Below, piece by piece: positions 51,801 through 64,000 of a DNA stretch of 64,000 bases; position 1 is the first letter of the stretch; every line of letters starts with the position of its first letter. Under the pieces are notes generated by a model. The model was given only the letters and a program-made list of their open reading frames with translations. It was not told where the DNA came from and did no database searches. The position numbers and the translations under genes were made by a program. Source of the DNA: Trichinella spiralis (taxonomy: Eukaryota; Nematoda; Enoplea; Trichinellida; Trichinellidae); the NCBI GenBank assembly GCA_000181795.3, contig CM012955.1, positions 13,484,389-13,548,388 on the forward strand, given 5' to 3'.

Positions 51801-53191
51801 TAATTACATCCGAGAAAGCTTCATCCATTGATGCATTTGTTTGGATGCTTTTTGAATTAAATTTGAAATCATCATTCAATACTTTCTTTTATTAATAATA
51901 CAAATATAATGATACAATTTTTAACAATTACAAATAATACATGTATGTACAATGTTACCCACTTGCAAGTGAGTACAAAGCGATGAAGGAGAAAATTAAT
52001 TAAAATATTGTCTTTTTTCTATATAATTTTCTAATTAATCAACTGTCATTTTCATTAATTTAATTATTTTTATCAATTTTGCTTTAATTTTTATTCATTC
52101 ACAAGTTAAAAAATACTTATACTAAAACAATACAGTACTCCTTGATGTTTTTTCACTTTTTTCATTTTAAAGTTTTTTTAAACTGCATCATTAAACTTGC
52201 ATACAGAATAAATTGTCACTGCTTGCATTATATGTTGATTAAAGAAGACACTAGATACAGATACTGTGGGCATGTAGTTGATAAAATGAATGTTTTTTGA
52301 TTTATAGAGTATATTGATTGTTATGTGTAATTTCTATTTTGATCAGAATTATTAAGGTGAAAGAAAGAAAAATGTACAATTGTGTAGCACAATTGTCGAT
52401 TACCTCAGAGTGGAAAGATGAAAAATTCCTTGCGTTTTGGCAAAAGTGAAAAAATGCACACGATCAGCCGGCAGCCATCCTAGATAATCTAGGTGAGGTC
52501 CGTTGAGTCCGGGTCCAGTTAGTCCATAAAAACTTCTGTAACTGTAAGCATTGGCAGTGCTCATCAGGTCATAACTGTCGTCGTATTCTCCGGGTTCAGC
52601 GTGCGGATATACTTTGGCTTGACGATCGCTGAACGAGTGACCAATGTGCAAGCTGTGCACAATTTCATGTGTTACAGCGGCAGTCATGAAAAAGTGAGGT
52701 GAAATCAGTATTCCTCTAATTGGGCAAAAAATGGCCGCTTTCATCGTGTTAACGAATGTTATCACTTTTGCAGTGAGTGAATGGCCGTATTTTTGCAAAG
52801 CATATTTTACGCAAATTTCCTTAGCTTTCAGAGCGATTTTGCGATCAGCATTTCCAACGTCAGCCAAAGAAGCGTCGACCATAGCCAAAAGGCGCACATC
52901 CCTTTTAGTTAGTGGTATGTGAAACCAGCCCAATAAGTTTGCAGAGTGAATGTTGTACATGCCGTTGGATATATCTCGAAAATATTTTGTAATTGAACCG
53001 TCCAAAGTTTCTCCGTCAAACCAAAGCCGAAACCAATCAGGCGAGTGAATTTCATAATCTGGTTCTGAAAATTTGCACAACAAAACCGTCCACGGCTCAT
53101 CTCTACGCACTGGCACTGCTTTGGTGTAAAAAAATAATGCAACAACTGCCAGTGCACGGTATGAATATCCAACCTTAATCCAACCGGTCAT
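48875..53191 (-). CDS. Secreted metzincin-like metallopeptidase (M6/M11-like) with C-terminal CxxGxxWR/DxVCV repeats (576 aa)
   Basis: Three exons (53191-52404, 50708-50280, 49388-48875) join in frame and give 577 codons. The N-terminus has a signal peptide (YRALAVVALFFYTKAVPVRR). The catalytic part shows RDEPWTVLLCKFSEP and YFRDISNGMYNIHSANLLGW. The zinc site THEIVHSLHIGHS has His175, Glu176, His179 and a third His185 at the metzincin spacing. A Met-turn-like YDLMSTANAYS (Met210) and GPGLNGPHLDYLGWLP follow, typical of secreted M6/M11-like families. Exon 2 encodes a beta-rich domain (ELRTAINYDRGLPSSTVLVH). Exon 3 encodes a helical stretch, then two cysteine repeats: CKPGFVWRLIDAYDYVCVWP and CPNNLVLRNAFPGDMVCVDI. 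The consensus C-x-x-G-x-V-W-R-x-A-x-P-x-D-x-V-C-V is one I know mainly from bacterial and plant proteins. ATG 53191 is the first true ATG; the longer open frame begins with TTG. Intron 50709-52403 is 1.7 kb and featureless apart from simple repeats. Substrate unknown. Confidence 0.8.
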
Positions 53192-55840
53192 CTTGCTATC
53201 TGTGGACAACTCTTGCTATGCAAAATCATCGCAGCAATTTCTTGTCGTCAGCATATAATGCAAACAATCAGTCCATCGACGTGCAACAATTGGAGCATGT
53301 CCGAACAGCATCCTCTGCAACGTGTTTTCTCTAGCGCTAGCTTTTACTCACGCGTGATGAAGGTTAATTACCATTTCTATCACATAAATATTTACATGAA
53401 AATGTGACTGTTTTCTTGTTCACTTTTCCACTCATTGCAGTTACCGTATGTACATATAATTTGATGCGAATCATTTGCAGTTGATTGCCAAAAGTATTGT
53501 ATTGAAAATTCACTTTCACAATACACAATCAACAAATACAATGTTCTGAAAGTTGTTCAGGCAAATTTATGCGCCGTCAATTCCAGTACAAGAACAAAAT
53601 ACAAAAATCTTCGCACTGCAAGTTTGCCCGCTAATTTGCTATGCGTTTCACTTTTTATGGACGTCCAGTTTTTTGCATACTGCTCATCCAAGATGAACTA
53701 ATTTTCCAGTTTGATGCTTTCCAGCAGTCACCCTTGAATAAACGTGCTTTCTGGTTTGTTCAATGCAATTTCGATTTTCCCATCTGGCAACGCAAAACTT
53801 TCCAAAGACAATGGTTGTCTGGGTTTTTTCCTTGGGGGGGAGGGGTGCGGGGTGGAGGGGAGAAAAATTTTGGAATTTATTTGTTCTTCAATCCTCAACT
53901 GCTGTGATGTTTCGAAATGCATGGACTGCTCAGAATTATGCTAAACAAAAAATAAAAAAAAGGAGCAAAAAACATGTACAATTTCAATGGCATCATCACC
54001 ATTATTCATCGAATTCAACTTGCTCACAATCGAGAAAATGAAATTTTACAAAAAAAATTAAAAGAAATATAATTTCTAATTTCTTTGCAAAAGTTTAATT
54101 TAAAAAAATTTCTTTCACTTCAAAACTTTTCAATTTGAAACTGTTTTTTTTCATCTTGACAAAATAGAATGGAATTTTGTAACATTAAACTTGATTAATT
54201 TTATTTTTCTGTAACTTGATTTCACGTGGAACTTTTTCTTATCAGTCTTTTCAGATAATCAGTAGCTTGTGTGTGTGTCGTTGCGCAATTTAACTACAGT
54301 GCCGATTGAATGCGTCAGAATTCCGTTCTGCCACCGAAGATTTGATATGCAAAAAATAATAATTAATGCTTTTTGTTTTTTTATGTTGAACAACAAACAG
54401 TGTTTTGTCCAACAGGACATTGCCAGAGCAGCGAAAAAAGATATTGCGTGCATGTGGAAGCGCAAAAATATTGAAAAAACCCAAAAAAAAGTGCTTTGAA
54501 TTTATAATTTCATTTTTTAGACAACACATGAACATGAGTGAACAAATTTGTAAAAATTCCCTCTTTTATCAATGTGAAAAATGCAGCACAATGCTATTTC
54601 CGGCTTTGTTTCATTAATTACCATATTAATAAACTTAACTTTCTTTAAATTTTTTCAGTATATTTTATTTTAATTTTTTGATGCTTCTTTAATTTTGATC
54701 GTAATCGACTAAAAGTTTACGATTCATAAGAATTATTACTTTTCCACTGATGTGAAGTGAAAATTTTATTTAATTTATCACGTCTGATTTTGTGCATTTT
54801 CTTTGTCGATTTTTCAACAGAAACTTTATTCTTGTTGTGGAAAAATACAATCGACAATAAAGCAATTTTGAATAATTTAATCACTTGATAGTTGAGGTGC
54901 ACCGTGCAAATTTGTAACTCTGTTTTATGGTCACCAGTTGATGAAAGGAATGGAATGAAGATATTGAGTGGAAAACAAAAAGAAGAACGATGTGCTTACG
55001 TTGATTGTTCACGTTTGTGTGCAAATGTTCACAAAGCATAAATTGAATCATGCCTATGGCAACAGCCTTTGTTTTGACCGTATGCAAATCAGATGACCAG
55101 GCTGAATGCACAGTCCAACATGTGTGGATTGCGACAGAGAGCGAACAATACTTTTGTGCTTTTGAACTCTTATTTCAATGGCACATTGAAAATTTTCCAA
55201 TTGTTAATTTTAAATGTTTTGCATGTTCTATGCATGGGCGATGAAATGGTTCTGTTGAAAAATTATTTATCAATGCTCAAAATGGAGCGTCTGCTTTTTT
55301 GTTGTTGTTGTTGGCAACGCTTTCAGCTTTTCAAACAGTGAACTTTATTTTTGTTGACTTTCATTTATTTGAGAAAATGGCGAGGCTTTTCTATGTGCAC
55401 AATATTTATTCCATGTGCAACTGCTTACTTTGATTTGGTTTTATGGCCGATTGACTTTCGACTGCATTGTAGAGCAGTGCAAGCCTTTGTTGTGCAGAAG
55501 TTGAAATTTGTCGCCTTCTGTTTGTGAACAATTCATCAATGAATTCGTCCGTGAGATGAGGTCTGACCGACCCCAGCTTATACGCGCTGAGCAGCTTTTC
55601 GACTTGAACTCGTTGACTTGTAACTTAATTCTGCTTCAAATTCACCTTGCGCGAGTAGCATTGTTTCACTAGCACTCGACCTTTTGTCCGTCGTCCGTAT
55701 GGGTGTGGCATGGCTGTTTGATTTACACGGAATTGTCTGTTGGCTATCGATTCCGGTCATGTTTACCGTACGCTGTGTTTACCTCTAGCCAGCTTTATCC
55801 CACTTGCCGATCGGCGTCTTGTGCCGTCTAGTCAAAACCA
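53192..55840. other. Divergent intergenic region upstream of two secreted-protein genes
   Basis: This lies between the divergent metalloprotease (-) and lustrin/Kunitz (+) genes and should hold both promoters. There is a G-rich tract at about 53834-53870. Short open frames have no domain or splice support. Confidence 0.45.
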
Positions 55841-58800
55841 ATGGACAGTCGACTGTTCGTGGGGCTGTTTTGTATTTTCATCTCAACCCAACCAAATTAT
55901 GGTAAGTTCAGCTAAACAGATCACTGAAAAATTGCTCGTATGTTCTTGCTTTTTCTAAGGTGAAAGCAAAATTGTCACTTTTGCCAGAGAAGGAGACGCG
56001 TGCAATCGAAACGATAATGAATGGTACGCCGTACCTGAAAGTGACAGCCACTTTTTGTATTGTCATCCAAAGCATGGGTAGTAAATTTTTTTGGGTTTAC
56101 TCTGAAAAACTAACTTTGAACATTTAAATTTTGTGCAGACTCTACGTCAAAGGCCAGTGTGGACTGGCCAACGACGGTCGGAGGATGATTTTCGACGTTG
56201 CCGCTCAACAATGCATAGCACCGCTGAATTCCACATCCACTACAGAGTGGTTGCAAAAAAAATCCAATACCTGGCCTGAATTTCATCTAATTTGTCAGAT
56301 TTGTTTTCTTTTTATTTATTAATTTTTTTTCTTTATCATTATTGCATTGTGCGCATAATTTGCAGCTCGAAAAAATCTCGGCGATCAGTGCACTTCCAAC
56401 GCCGAATGTCCGAACAGTTCATTTTGTGATCACTTTGGCATTTGCGTTTGTCTGCCGGACTTTGTATTAGTGCAAGGGTCTTGTTGGAAAAGTTGGTTTT
56501 CGTTGTTTTTTCCTTATTGCTTATTTCAATCAAATCAATCAATGATCGAGTTGGAACTTCAGAAGCGGAGCCAACTGAAACTTGCACACATGACGAACAA
56601 TGCGAAGCGGCTTGGCCTCACAGCGTTTGCGTCAACGGTATCTGCAACTGCCCCAACAATACTAGGATGGTGAAATCATTCGTCGGGCGCCTCTGCCTTT
56701 CTCCAGGTTAGTTAAGTTTTTATTTTTTTCCCCAATCAGAGGTGCAATTTTTGTCACCACGAATGAATGAAGCAGAGTTTCACGTCGTTTCTTACGTGCA
56801 ACTTTAATAAATGGATTACTGTTTTTTTTACCTTCAAGCGTACATATGCATTCAGCCTGCAAGTTCGCAGAATGGAATTTTCGATTTCAACCAATATTTT
56901 TACAACTCCTTAACTGACGAATGTGAGCCCATCATGTTCAAAGGAGGAGGAATGGCCAATTCGAATATTTTCAAAACAAGAAGAGAATGTGAAAATTTTT
57001 GCAAGTCAGGTATTCGAGCACGCGTGTTTTTATGACAAATTGTCCATTTGTTGCATTGTGAAATTTGGACACAATTTTCGGTTGCCTGAGAGGAGAGCCA
57101 GAAACAAAGCTCGGTCGTCCAGTAAAATGCCGCTCGAACACAGACTGCAGCAGTCCGTATGATTGTTATCATCGAAATAGTGACCAAACGTACGGAATAT
57201 GTTGTCCGTCAAAAGGTGCTGCGCTGGTAATTATGCGAAAGTTGCCATTACAACGTGTGTGCTCTGTTTTGCAGCGTTCGTATGCAGCCCATTCGGGGGT
57301 GTTTTCATGGATATAGCACTTTTGGACGAGCCGTTAATTGAATATGACGAAGGACTTCAAGCGAGGAGTACTCAGTCACTGAATTTTCCTGTGATTCGGT
57401 ATAAATGTGAAAATTTTAAAATTGAATTCAGTGAAATATTTTTCATAATTTGCAATCTTTGTTTTTTGCCTGTAGAGCTTTTTCGTTGCCGTTGCATAGA
57501 TAATTGAATTCAGCATTATTTTGAGGGGTGATATTTTTGAAACATCCACATTGTAATTTTCATTCGATTTTGGCATTTCATCAAGTAGCTGGAAATTTGA
57601 TTCATGAAATGGAAATTAATGTCGCATTTTGCTCATCTGTCACTTTTATTTCAATGAAAACACAACTGATTATAATTCATCTTTAAAAATATATTTGCAT
57701 TGATCTATATATTATTAGTGGACGTGATAATGTTTCAGCAACATTTCTATTTTTTAGATATTATTTTTCAATTCAAGAGCTGAAATGTAAAGCATTTTTG
57801 TATCGCGGAATTGGTGGCAATTTCAATAACTTTTTATCCTTTGAGCAGTGTTTTGATCACTGTATGCCCGGTATGATTCGATAAGCTTTGTACAAACGCT
57901 TTTCTAACAATAAAACAAAATAATTCAAGAGAGGCACTTTATAGTTGTCTGCGGCGGTGGTAAAACTGCCTTGGATCGCGCTGGCAGGCTTATTCGTTGC
58001 GTCAACGATCGTGACTGTCCTGCCCATCACGGTTGTCATGCTGGCATATGTTGTCAGCGAAAAGGTGAATATGAAATGTGGAAATGGAAACTTTATTTAT
58101 TAAAAAATGCATGTTCATTGCAGAAATGACGGTCGACAAAGAAGAAGAAGAAGAACAAGAACAAGAACAGGAAGTGCATTATTGTTCAGAAAATTCAACT
58201 GCTGTTTCAATTGGTGGAAAAGTTGTTGAGTGCAATTTTTACAAGCCTTGCATGAACAACACTGTGTGTCAGGTGAAAGATGCTAAGAAAGGGTCGGGCA
58301 TTTGCTGTCAAGAGTATGTGAAAATGCCACGTGCAAGGAAAATTGTTTCTCATTTTGCTGAAAGTGGGATTTTTGCAAAATTTCAGCGTGTCTAATTTTT
58401 CATTTCAATTCCACTTTTGCATTCTTCAGTGTTGTGTCCAATGAATTCGAGCTCGCTGGTGGTTTCCTCAAAAAAGCAACCACTGCAATGTGACTTGAAC
58501 ACTATATTTGCGTGCCCGACAAATTTTACTTGCTCATTTCCTGATAAAAGTGCAACTAGCGGTTTGTGTTGCTTAATTCCAAACAGCGGACTGATGTGCC
58601 CGGGTGATATGAAGCCCCCTGTTGAGAAAAGCAATGTAAAATCTTGTAGTCCTTTGAAAGATTCCAGCTGTAATCAGAGCAATGAAATTTGCTATTTCAA
58701 TCAAATTTATGGAAACTATTACTGTTGTCCAAATGTTTTTTCAGGTATTGGAGAGTAATTTTTTTAATTCTTAAATTTTTAATACCACTATTTACAGGAT

Positions 58801-61800
58801 GTCCACCGCATGCCCCAAATGCTGTTCATTATGAAAATGGTGCTGTGATGAAGTGCAACAGTGTTGGTGATCAGTCTGCTTGTCCAGAGAATTCGTTTTG
58901 TCATCAGAGTCCGTTTGCAACGACTGGAGTGTGCTGTTCAGAACAAGAAAGTCTGCGATGGAAATTTGTGTTCGCTCATTTTTGAAAACGGTTGAAATTT
59001 TACTTCACTTCAGTTTGTCCTAATGGAAGAACAGCACTGACCGGCGACAATGGCTCTCTGATCGAATGCAATCAGACCTGTCCGGTTGGATACAGTTGCA
59101 CTTCAGCAAGTGGCAACAAGGGGAAGAATATCTGTTGCGAAGAGAATTTCTCAATTTGTAAACTTTATCCGTATCAAATGCCAAGCATCTGACGCTCAAC
59201 TTTAGGGCAATGCGACCACGGACGAGCGCTGATCAACCCCAAGGGGGAACTGATAAAATGTTCCTCAATCAACGGTTGTCCTGACGGTTACACTTGCACT
59301 GATAAGCGTGGAGACAAATTTTGCTGCCCAAGTGCGGGTAAGTGTAGTTCAGTTGTTTAGTTTTCTACTGTTTCAATTAATGATTATATCTACAGAGTAG
59401 CAACTATGATAATGAACACTTTGAGATAATTGAAATATGTATCTATGTAGAAGTAGCAAAATTTTTTTTACGAAAAGTGGTCAAGATTTTGACGGTTTAC
59501 GAACCTCAAATTCTTGGCCATTGCCAAAAGCGAGAAATTCATTTTGTGTATTTTTATTGTTTTTCAGAATATTTTACGAAACACCACTATAATTGAAATT
59601 ATTTTTAATTTCTTTGAATTGCCGAAATGATGATGCAATAAACTTCTTGCTCCTCATATTTATTTCAACTGTGAATAATGATTTTTCTCATCATGTAGAA
59701 TATTTTTGCAACCAGCCTGTAAATCCAGGTAAAAGCTGCACTGGTGGAAAAGTTTCTAAAAAATTTTACTTTGATCCTGTTGAACGAATTTGCAAGGCAT
59801 TCAGTTATTTTGGCTGCAATGGAAATGACAATCGTTTCAATACAATCGGTGAATGTGAATCATGGTGTGATCTTTCAGGTATGTCTTGCAAAACTGTTTT
59901 CAAAACTGTCAACAATAATTAGTGTACTGAATTCATTTTATTCAATTTTGCAGTATTCCGTGAAGTTCCGTTAACTTGCGGTTTGTTAACGCGCGGTTTT
60001 GCTCAGCCCGAGGTTTGTTATTTCTCTAATTTCCAAGGGGGGAGGGGGTAGGGCTCCAGCCGACCCCTCTCATACTTAAGCTATAACAACTTAACTATAA
60101 CACCGTGATAAAATCGCTGGATTTTTTCAGTAGCTTCCATTTGGACAATTTGCTTTCATAAAAAGTTTATGAAAATTCTTTTTGAGAGGCTCAACACGGA
60201 ACAGTTGTTCAATAGACAGCTGCGTGCAACAGATTTCTAAATTGCAGCTCTTTACCGCTGGCTAATGCAGCTGTAATTTTTTTTATATTGTAAGGCACTT
60301 ATAAAGCAGGTCGATCAATCTCAGGAATCTGAATGTATGTGCTAATATGTTAAATTATATTAGATGCTATAAGGTACGGATGCAACAGGCTCGTCGTACA
60401 ATGTTGCAGGAATCACACACTTCCCTTTACCAAGCTAAGAAGCATATGAAAATAACTGATTGGCTCTTAAAGAACTAGATTTGTATCACACGTTTTGATT
60501 TTTCACGCATTAGTAAGTAGATATTGCAAATGTGGAACAATGTATACAATTGACTAAAACATACCGGCTTATCAATATTGTAAGTTAAGCCACGGTTCGT
60601 TACTCGCGGTTCTAATTTTTGTCCCCGATGACCGCGCGTTAATGGAACTTCTCTGTAATTTGCAAACAACTGCATAAATTAGTGAACTAACCATCTTTTC
60701 GTTTTGAAAATCAAGCGATTTTACTTTAATGAAATCAACTGTATTTAATAGTTTATAGTTCAAGAAAAATGCAAATGAGCAATTGATTAACAAAGATACG
60801 GTAATGTCTGTGCTATGATTTGTTGTACAATATATAGCTTTTGCAGCATCTGTAACTTCTAATTCTGTGTATTAATGAATATAAATTTAAAAAATTATGC
60901 AGAAGAACAAAAGTATCATTATATGATAAAAGATATTTTTTTTAAGTTATAATAATCTATCTGTCTGTTTCCAACAAAATTTTCAGCTGTCTGTTCCCAT
61001 GGCCTTCCTATGAAGGAAAGCAGAGAAACAAGAAACTGTTCCGCCGAAAAATCCTGTCCATTTGGATACAAATGCGCTAGTGTTACAAATGGAGAAAACT
61101 TTTGCTGTCCTGATAGAAGTAAGATGAAGCAAAATACCAAGTTTCACATCAATTATTGTGACACTGTTAAAGATCTGGTCTGCAACATGCCATTGAACCC
61201 AGGATTTTCTTGCAACAGTGCAGAGCAATCAGAGATGTTTTTTTATGATTTTTCTTCTAAAGCTTGCTTGAAATTTAAATATGAAGGCTGCGGTGGAAAT
61301 TTGAATCGCTTTCATACACTTCAATCATGTCAGTCCTTTTGTTTATCAATGCTTTGCCCTGTTGGAGAACCTTTGTCGACCAATGGAGAAGTGAAACGTT
61401 GCAAAACCGATCACGAATGCTCTTCTGAGTACAGCTGCGTTTTAGAAACTGGCGTTTGTTGCTTAAAAAGCAGTATGTTTAAATATAAATTTACAATATT
61501 CAATTCAATTTTAAATCATCGTTTGCAGAGGTTGTTTGTTCCCAATCAGAGCAACAAGGTGAAACTTGCGGTTTACCCCAGGTAGTATTGCATGTTAAAG
61601 ATTTAAGAAACAAATTTATATTATTATCTGAATATTTTATTATAGTTCCGATTTCGATATGACATTAAGAGCAATAGCTGTAAGCAATTTACTTTTGCTG
61701 GATGTGCTGGAAATGAAAACAATTTTTATAATAAAGAGGCTTGCGAACAGTTTTGCAAACGTATGTTGAACAGCAACAATTTAATTGTTAAAATCTCTAA

Positions 61801-63435
61801 CAACAACAACAAAAACAACAACAACAATAATAATAATAATAAGAGACATATTTGATGTTGTTTAAAGAGTAAAATAAATCAGTTTGCACAGTTTGAAATT
61901 TTTTTAGCAGAACTACTTTGCCCAGCAGGATCAAGGGCTTTCATAAATTCAGCAACCAGTCAACCTTTACAATGTGCAGAAGATGCTGAGATATGTCCAC
62001 CAGGATTTAAGTGCTACTACAATATTCAAAATGGAAAATCAGTTTGCTGTTCTGCTCTGACGAAATGTCTCAGTGGGCTTGAACCGTATAAAGTAAAAGA
62101 AAACATTGGGCCCTTCAAATGTATTCCTGGACGATTTGGATTTTTTGATGGCTGTCCGAATAAATATGAATGCCAAGAAACCACAAATGGGCAGTTCCAC
62201 TGCTGCCCAGAAGCAAGTACAGACTAATTGATGTAAGGTAATTGTTAAAATGGGTTTTTGAAAAATAAATTTTAGATGTCACCAACGCATGCCCAGAACA
62301 AGTGAAAGTTCATGTACACAAAGAGCGCAGTCAACCAACAAAATGCTATGCAGCTGATCCGAGCTGTCCAAATGGCTATGTGTGTCGTTTCAATCATATG
62401 TTTGGTCACCGATTTTGTTGTGCAGAACCTAAAAGAGACAGCAGTGTGCTGACGGCTGAAGGTAATGATGGTGCAACAACCTCACGGATTGAAATAGTAA
62501 TTTGTAGTGTCACTTTGCCCTGACCGATCGAAACCATACACTGACCCAACTACGAAACTTACGGCCGTTTGCAATCCATATTTGCATTTCACTTGCCCAA
62601 TAAGTTACAGTTGCACTTTTATTCAAAGTGCATCGAATTACCATTGCTGTATTAGCAATCAGTTGCAGCCGTACACAGCTGAGAGTAAATTTGAAATAAA
62701 TTTTAAACTTTGCCAAATAAAAGTTGAAACATTTCAGAGCAATCACGAGAAACACCAGCATGTCCAGGTGGACTTCAACCATTCATAAATCGTGCCAATG
62801 GGCAGCCAGTTATTTGCCAACCTCCACTGCTAGGAATTTGTCCAGCCGGATCAATATGCCAGTATAGTCCTTTATACTGGCAATTTATTTGTTGCGCATC
62901 TGATTTATATTCGAAAAATTTTTACGATGAGATCAAAGGTAATTTTAATTCAGAAATGCACTTTCAAATTTTTATTAGAATGTTGCATATCTAGTAAAAC
63001 TCCCAGGAGATACGGGGTGTCAGAATGACAGACAGTGTTCCAATGGTTTTCCAGGCTCTTTCTGTCATCAAGGGATTTGCAAATGTCCTCCTTCAATGTT
63101 CATTTATCAAAGGTCTTGTGGTAAGTTGAAAACGTACTTGTACTTCCATCAGTAAATACATATTAATGCATTCTACTCAGCAGTATCACGTAAACAGCAT
63201 TAATGGTAACCATTAATAATTTCAATTTATTTGATCACATTAATTTATTCTAGAATATCATTAATTTATAATCAAATTTTCAAAGACAGCAAGATTTTGA
63301 TTATTGATGTCAGTCATATTGTGCAGAACACTGTTGAATATTAACGTCTGTCATAATAAAATGTGTTCTCTTTTAGTTCCATCCTGTCCAAATGGTTACA
63401 ATACAAATAATGGTGTTTGTGAACATGCCAAATGA
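55841..63435 (+). CDS. Large secreted lustrin-repeat / Kunitz / EB-module protein
   Basis: A secreted extracellular-matrix or cuticle-type protein of the nematode lustrin/Kunitz class. About 22 exons are visible. Exon 1 (55841-55901) encodes a signal peptide (MDSRLFVGLFCIFISTQPNY). The next two exons give an N-terminal module ending MIFDVAAQQCIAPLN, then EB-like modules (CTSNAECPNSSFCDHFGICV at about 56.4 kb; CTHDEQCEAAWPHSVCVNGI at about 56.6 kb). Five Kunitz or Kunitz-like domains follow at about 56.84-57.0, 57.27-57.87, 59.70-59.88, 61.16-61.34 and 61.53-61.76 kb, recognised by FxYxGCxGNxNxF (for example FSYFGCNGNDNRFNTIGECE); the first lacks some cysteines. Lustrin-type repeats of the form CPxG..-CxxxxxCPxGYxCxxxxxxxxxCC lie between them and fill 57.07-62.9 kb (for example CSAEKSCPFGYKCASVTNGE, CTDKRGDKFCC). 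The C-terminus has another EB module (CQNDRQCSNGFPGSFCHQGI) and a short final exon ending TGA 63433-63435. The checked first junctions keep frame. Kunitz domains suggest protease inhibition or a structural role at the moulting cuticle; exact function unknown. Confidence 0.85.
59953..60656. mobile_element. ~700-bp TIR element (pogo/Tigger-like) in an intron of the lustrin/Kunitz gene
   Basis: The intron 59878-60985 carries inverted ends. The left is GTGAAGTTCCGTTAACTTGC then GGTTTGTTAACGCGCGG (about 59960-59998). The right, reverse complemented, is GAGAAGTTCCATTAACGCGC then GGTCATCGGGGAC (about 60655-60620). TA lies next to both ends. Such termini resemble pogo/Tigger-type Tc1-mariner elements. 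Near the right end the plus strand has a short open stretch (about 60376-60478) encoding RRTMLQESHTSLYQAKKHM followed by KITDWLLKN and a stop, which could be the tail of a transposase. The element is non-autonomous and sits between two coding exons without disturbing them. Confidence 0.55.
61802..61842 (+). repeat. (AAC)n/(AAT)n tract in an intron
   Basis: A trinucleotide tract in the short intron after the last Kunitz exon, before the exon starting with LLCPAGSRAF. Confidence 0.8.
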
Positions 63436-64000
63436 AATTGAACACTGAACTGACTTAAAAAACATCACTATTTCAAACTATTTTTATATTCAATGCAATT
63501 CAATGCAGTAGAATTTGAAATGCTTGCCTTTAAGTAACAGAATGTCCATTTTTTGTTGCAATGATAACAATACACGAAGATAAGAGTGCTGAAGAACTGA
63601 AAGTCTAATACTTCAAAATCTTTGTAACAAGTTCTCTTAGCATCACAAATAATTTACATATGATTTACAGCTTCATTTGATGAAGAAAAGAGTAAACATT
63701 TATCATAAAATAAATATAACACCTTCATGGTTGTTTCAATGCAAGCAATGCTAAAGTTGTGAGAATGCAAAATGGGTAAGCTTAGTCCATTTTGTTATTT
63801 TTGCACAACAAGATTAAACTTGCGAGCAAATTTCAGTGCTTCAACCGAAACTGCGCAGTAGATTATTTAATAAAATAATTGATAGAATTGCTTGTTTGTA
63901 AACGTATCATTGATTGAGAAAAATAATGCAATATTAGATGAAAAGTGTAATTCATTGTGTTCATTAAAATTAATTTTTATTTCTTTATCGTTGCAATCAA
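63436..64000. other. 3' flank of the lustrin/Kunitz gene
   Basis: AT-rich DNA with an AATAAA at about 63709, the likely polyadenylation signal. No further gene is seen before the end of the window. Confidence 0.5.

Overview
This is an AT-rich animal genomic window that reads as nematode DNA. The evidence is many short-intron genes (most introns about 45-130 bp, a few above 1 kb), a large secreted protein built from lustrin-type cysteine-rich repeats, Kunitz domains and EB modules, an intronless CK1/TTBK-type kinase, and a hedgehog-type Hog (Hint) protein without a Hedge ligand. Several genes carry a pyrimidine-rich 3' splice acceptor only a few to about 30 nt before the start codon, as expected for spliced-leader addition. 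The species cannot be named from sequence alone; an enoplean/dorylaimian nematode is possible.

Layout. 0.6-4.4 kb (-): nicalin, an ER membrane protein. 6.3-9.5 kb (-): alanine aminotransferase with a likely mitochondrial presequence. 12.7-15.8 kb (-): an NDRG-family protein. 15.8-23.2 kb: AT-rich sequence with no gene I can support, containing microsatellites, a 384-bp inverted-repeat element and an LTR-like patch. 23.2-23.5 kb (-): a small cysteine-rich orphan. 24.4-26.5 kb (+): a four-exon gene encoding a single Sin3-type PAH domain. 27.6-28.5 kb (-): CK1/TTBK kinase. 29.3-31.7 kb (-): a broken Ty3/Gypsy element. 32.2-32.8 kb (+): a small helical orphan. 35.4-36.3 kb (-): a membrane-anchored Hog protein. 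36.9-37.8 kb (-): cyclin Q. 39.1-47.9 kb (+): eIF4G with MIF4G, MA3 and W2 regions. 48.9-53.2 kb (-): a secreted metzincin-like protein with a C-terminal repeat of a motif I associate mainly with bacterial and plant proteins. 55.8-63.4 kb (+): the lustrin/Kunitz/EB protein, with a TIR element in one intron.

The genes do not form one pathway. Housekeeping functions (ER translocon, amino-acid metabolism, translation initiation, cell cycle) alternate with secreted or membrane proteins that look lineage-specific. The best candidates for new biology are the type II membrane Hog protein with altered catalytic residues, the metalloprotease with the C-x-x-G-x-x-W-R / D-x-V-C-V tail, and the lone PAH-domain protein.
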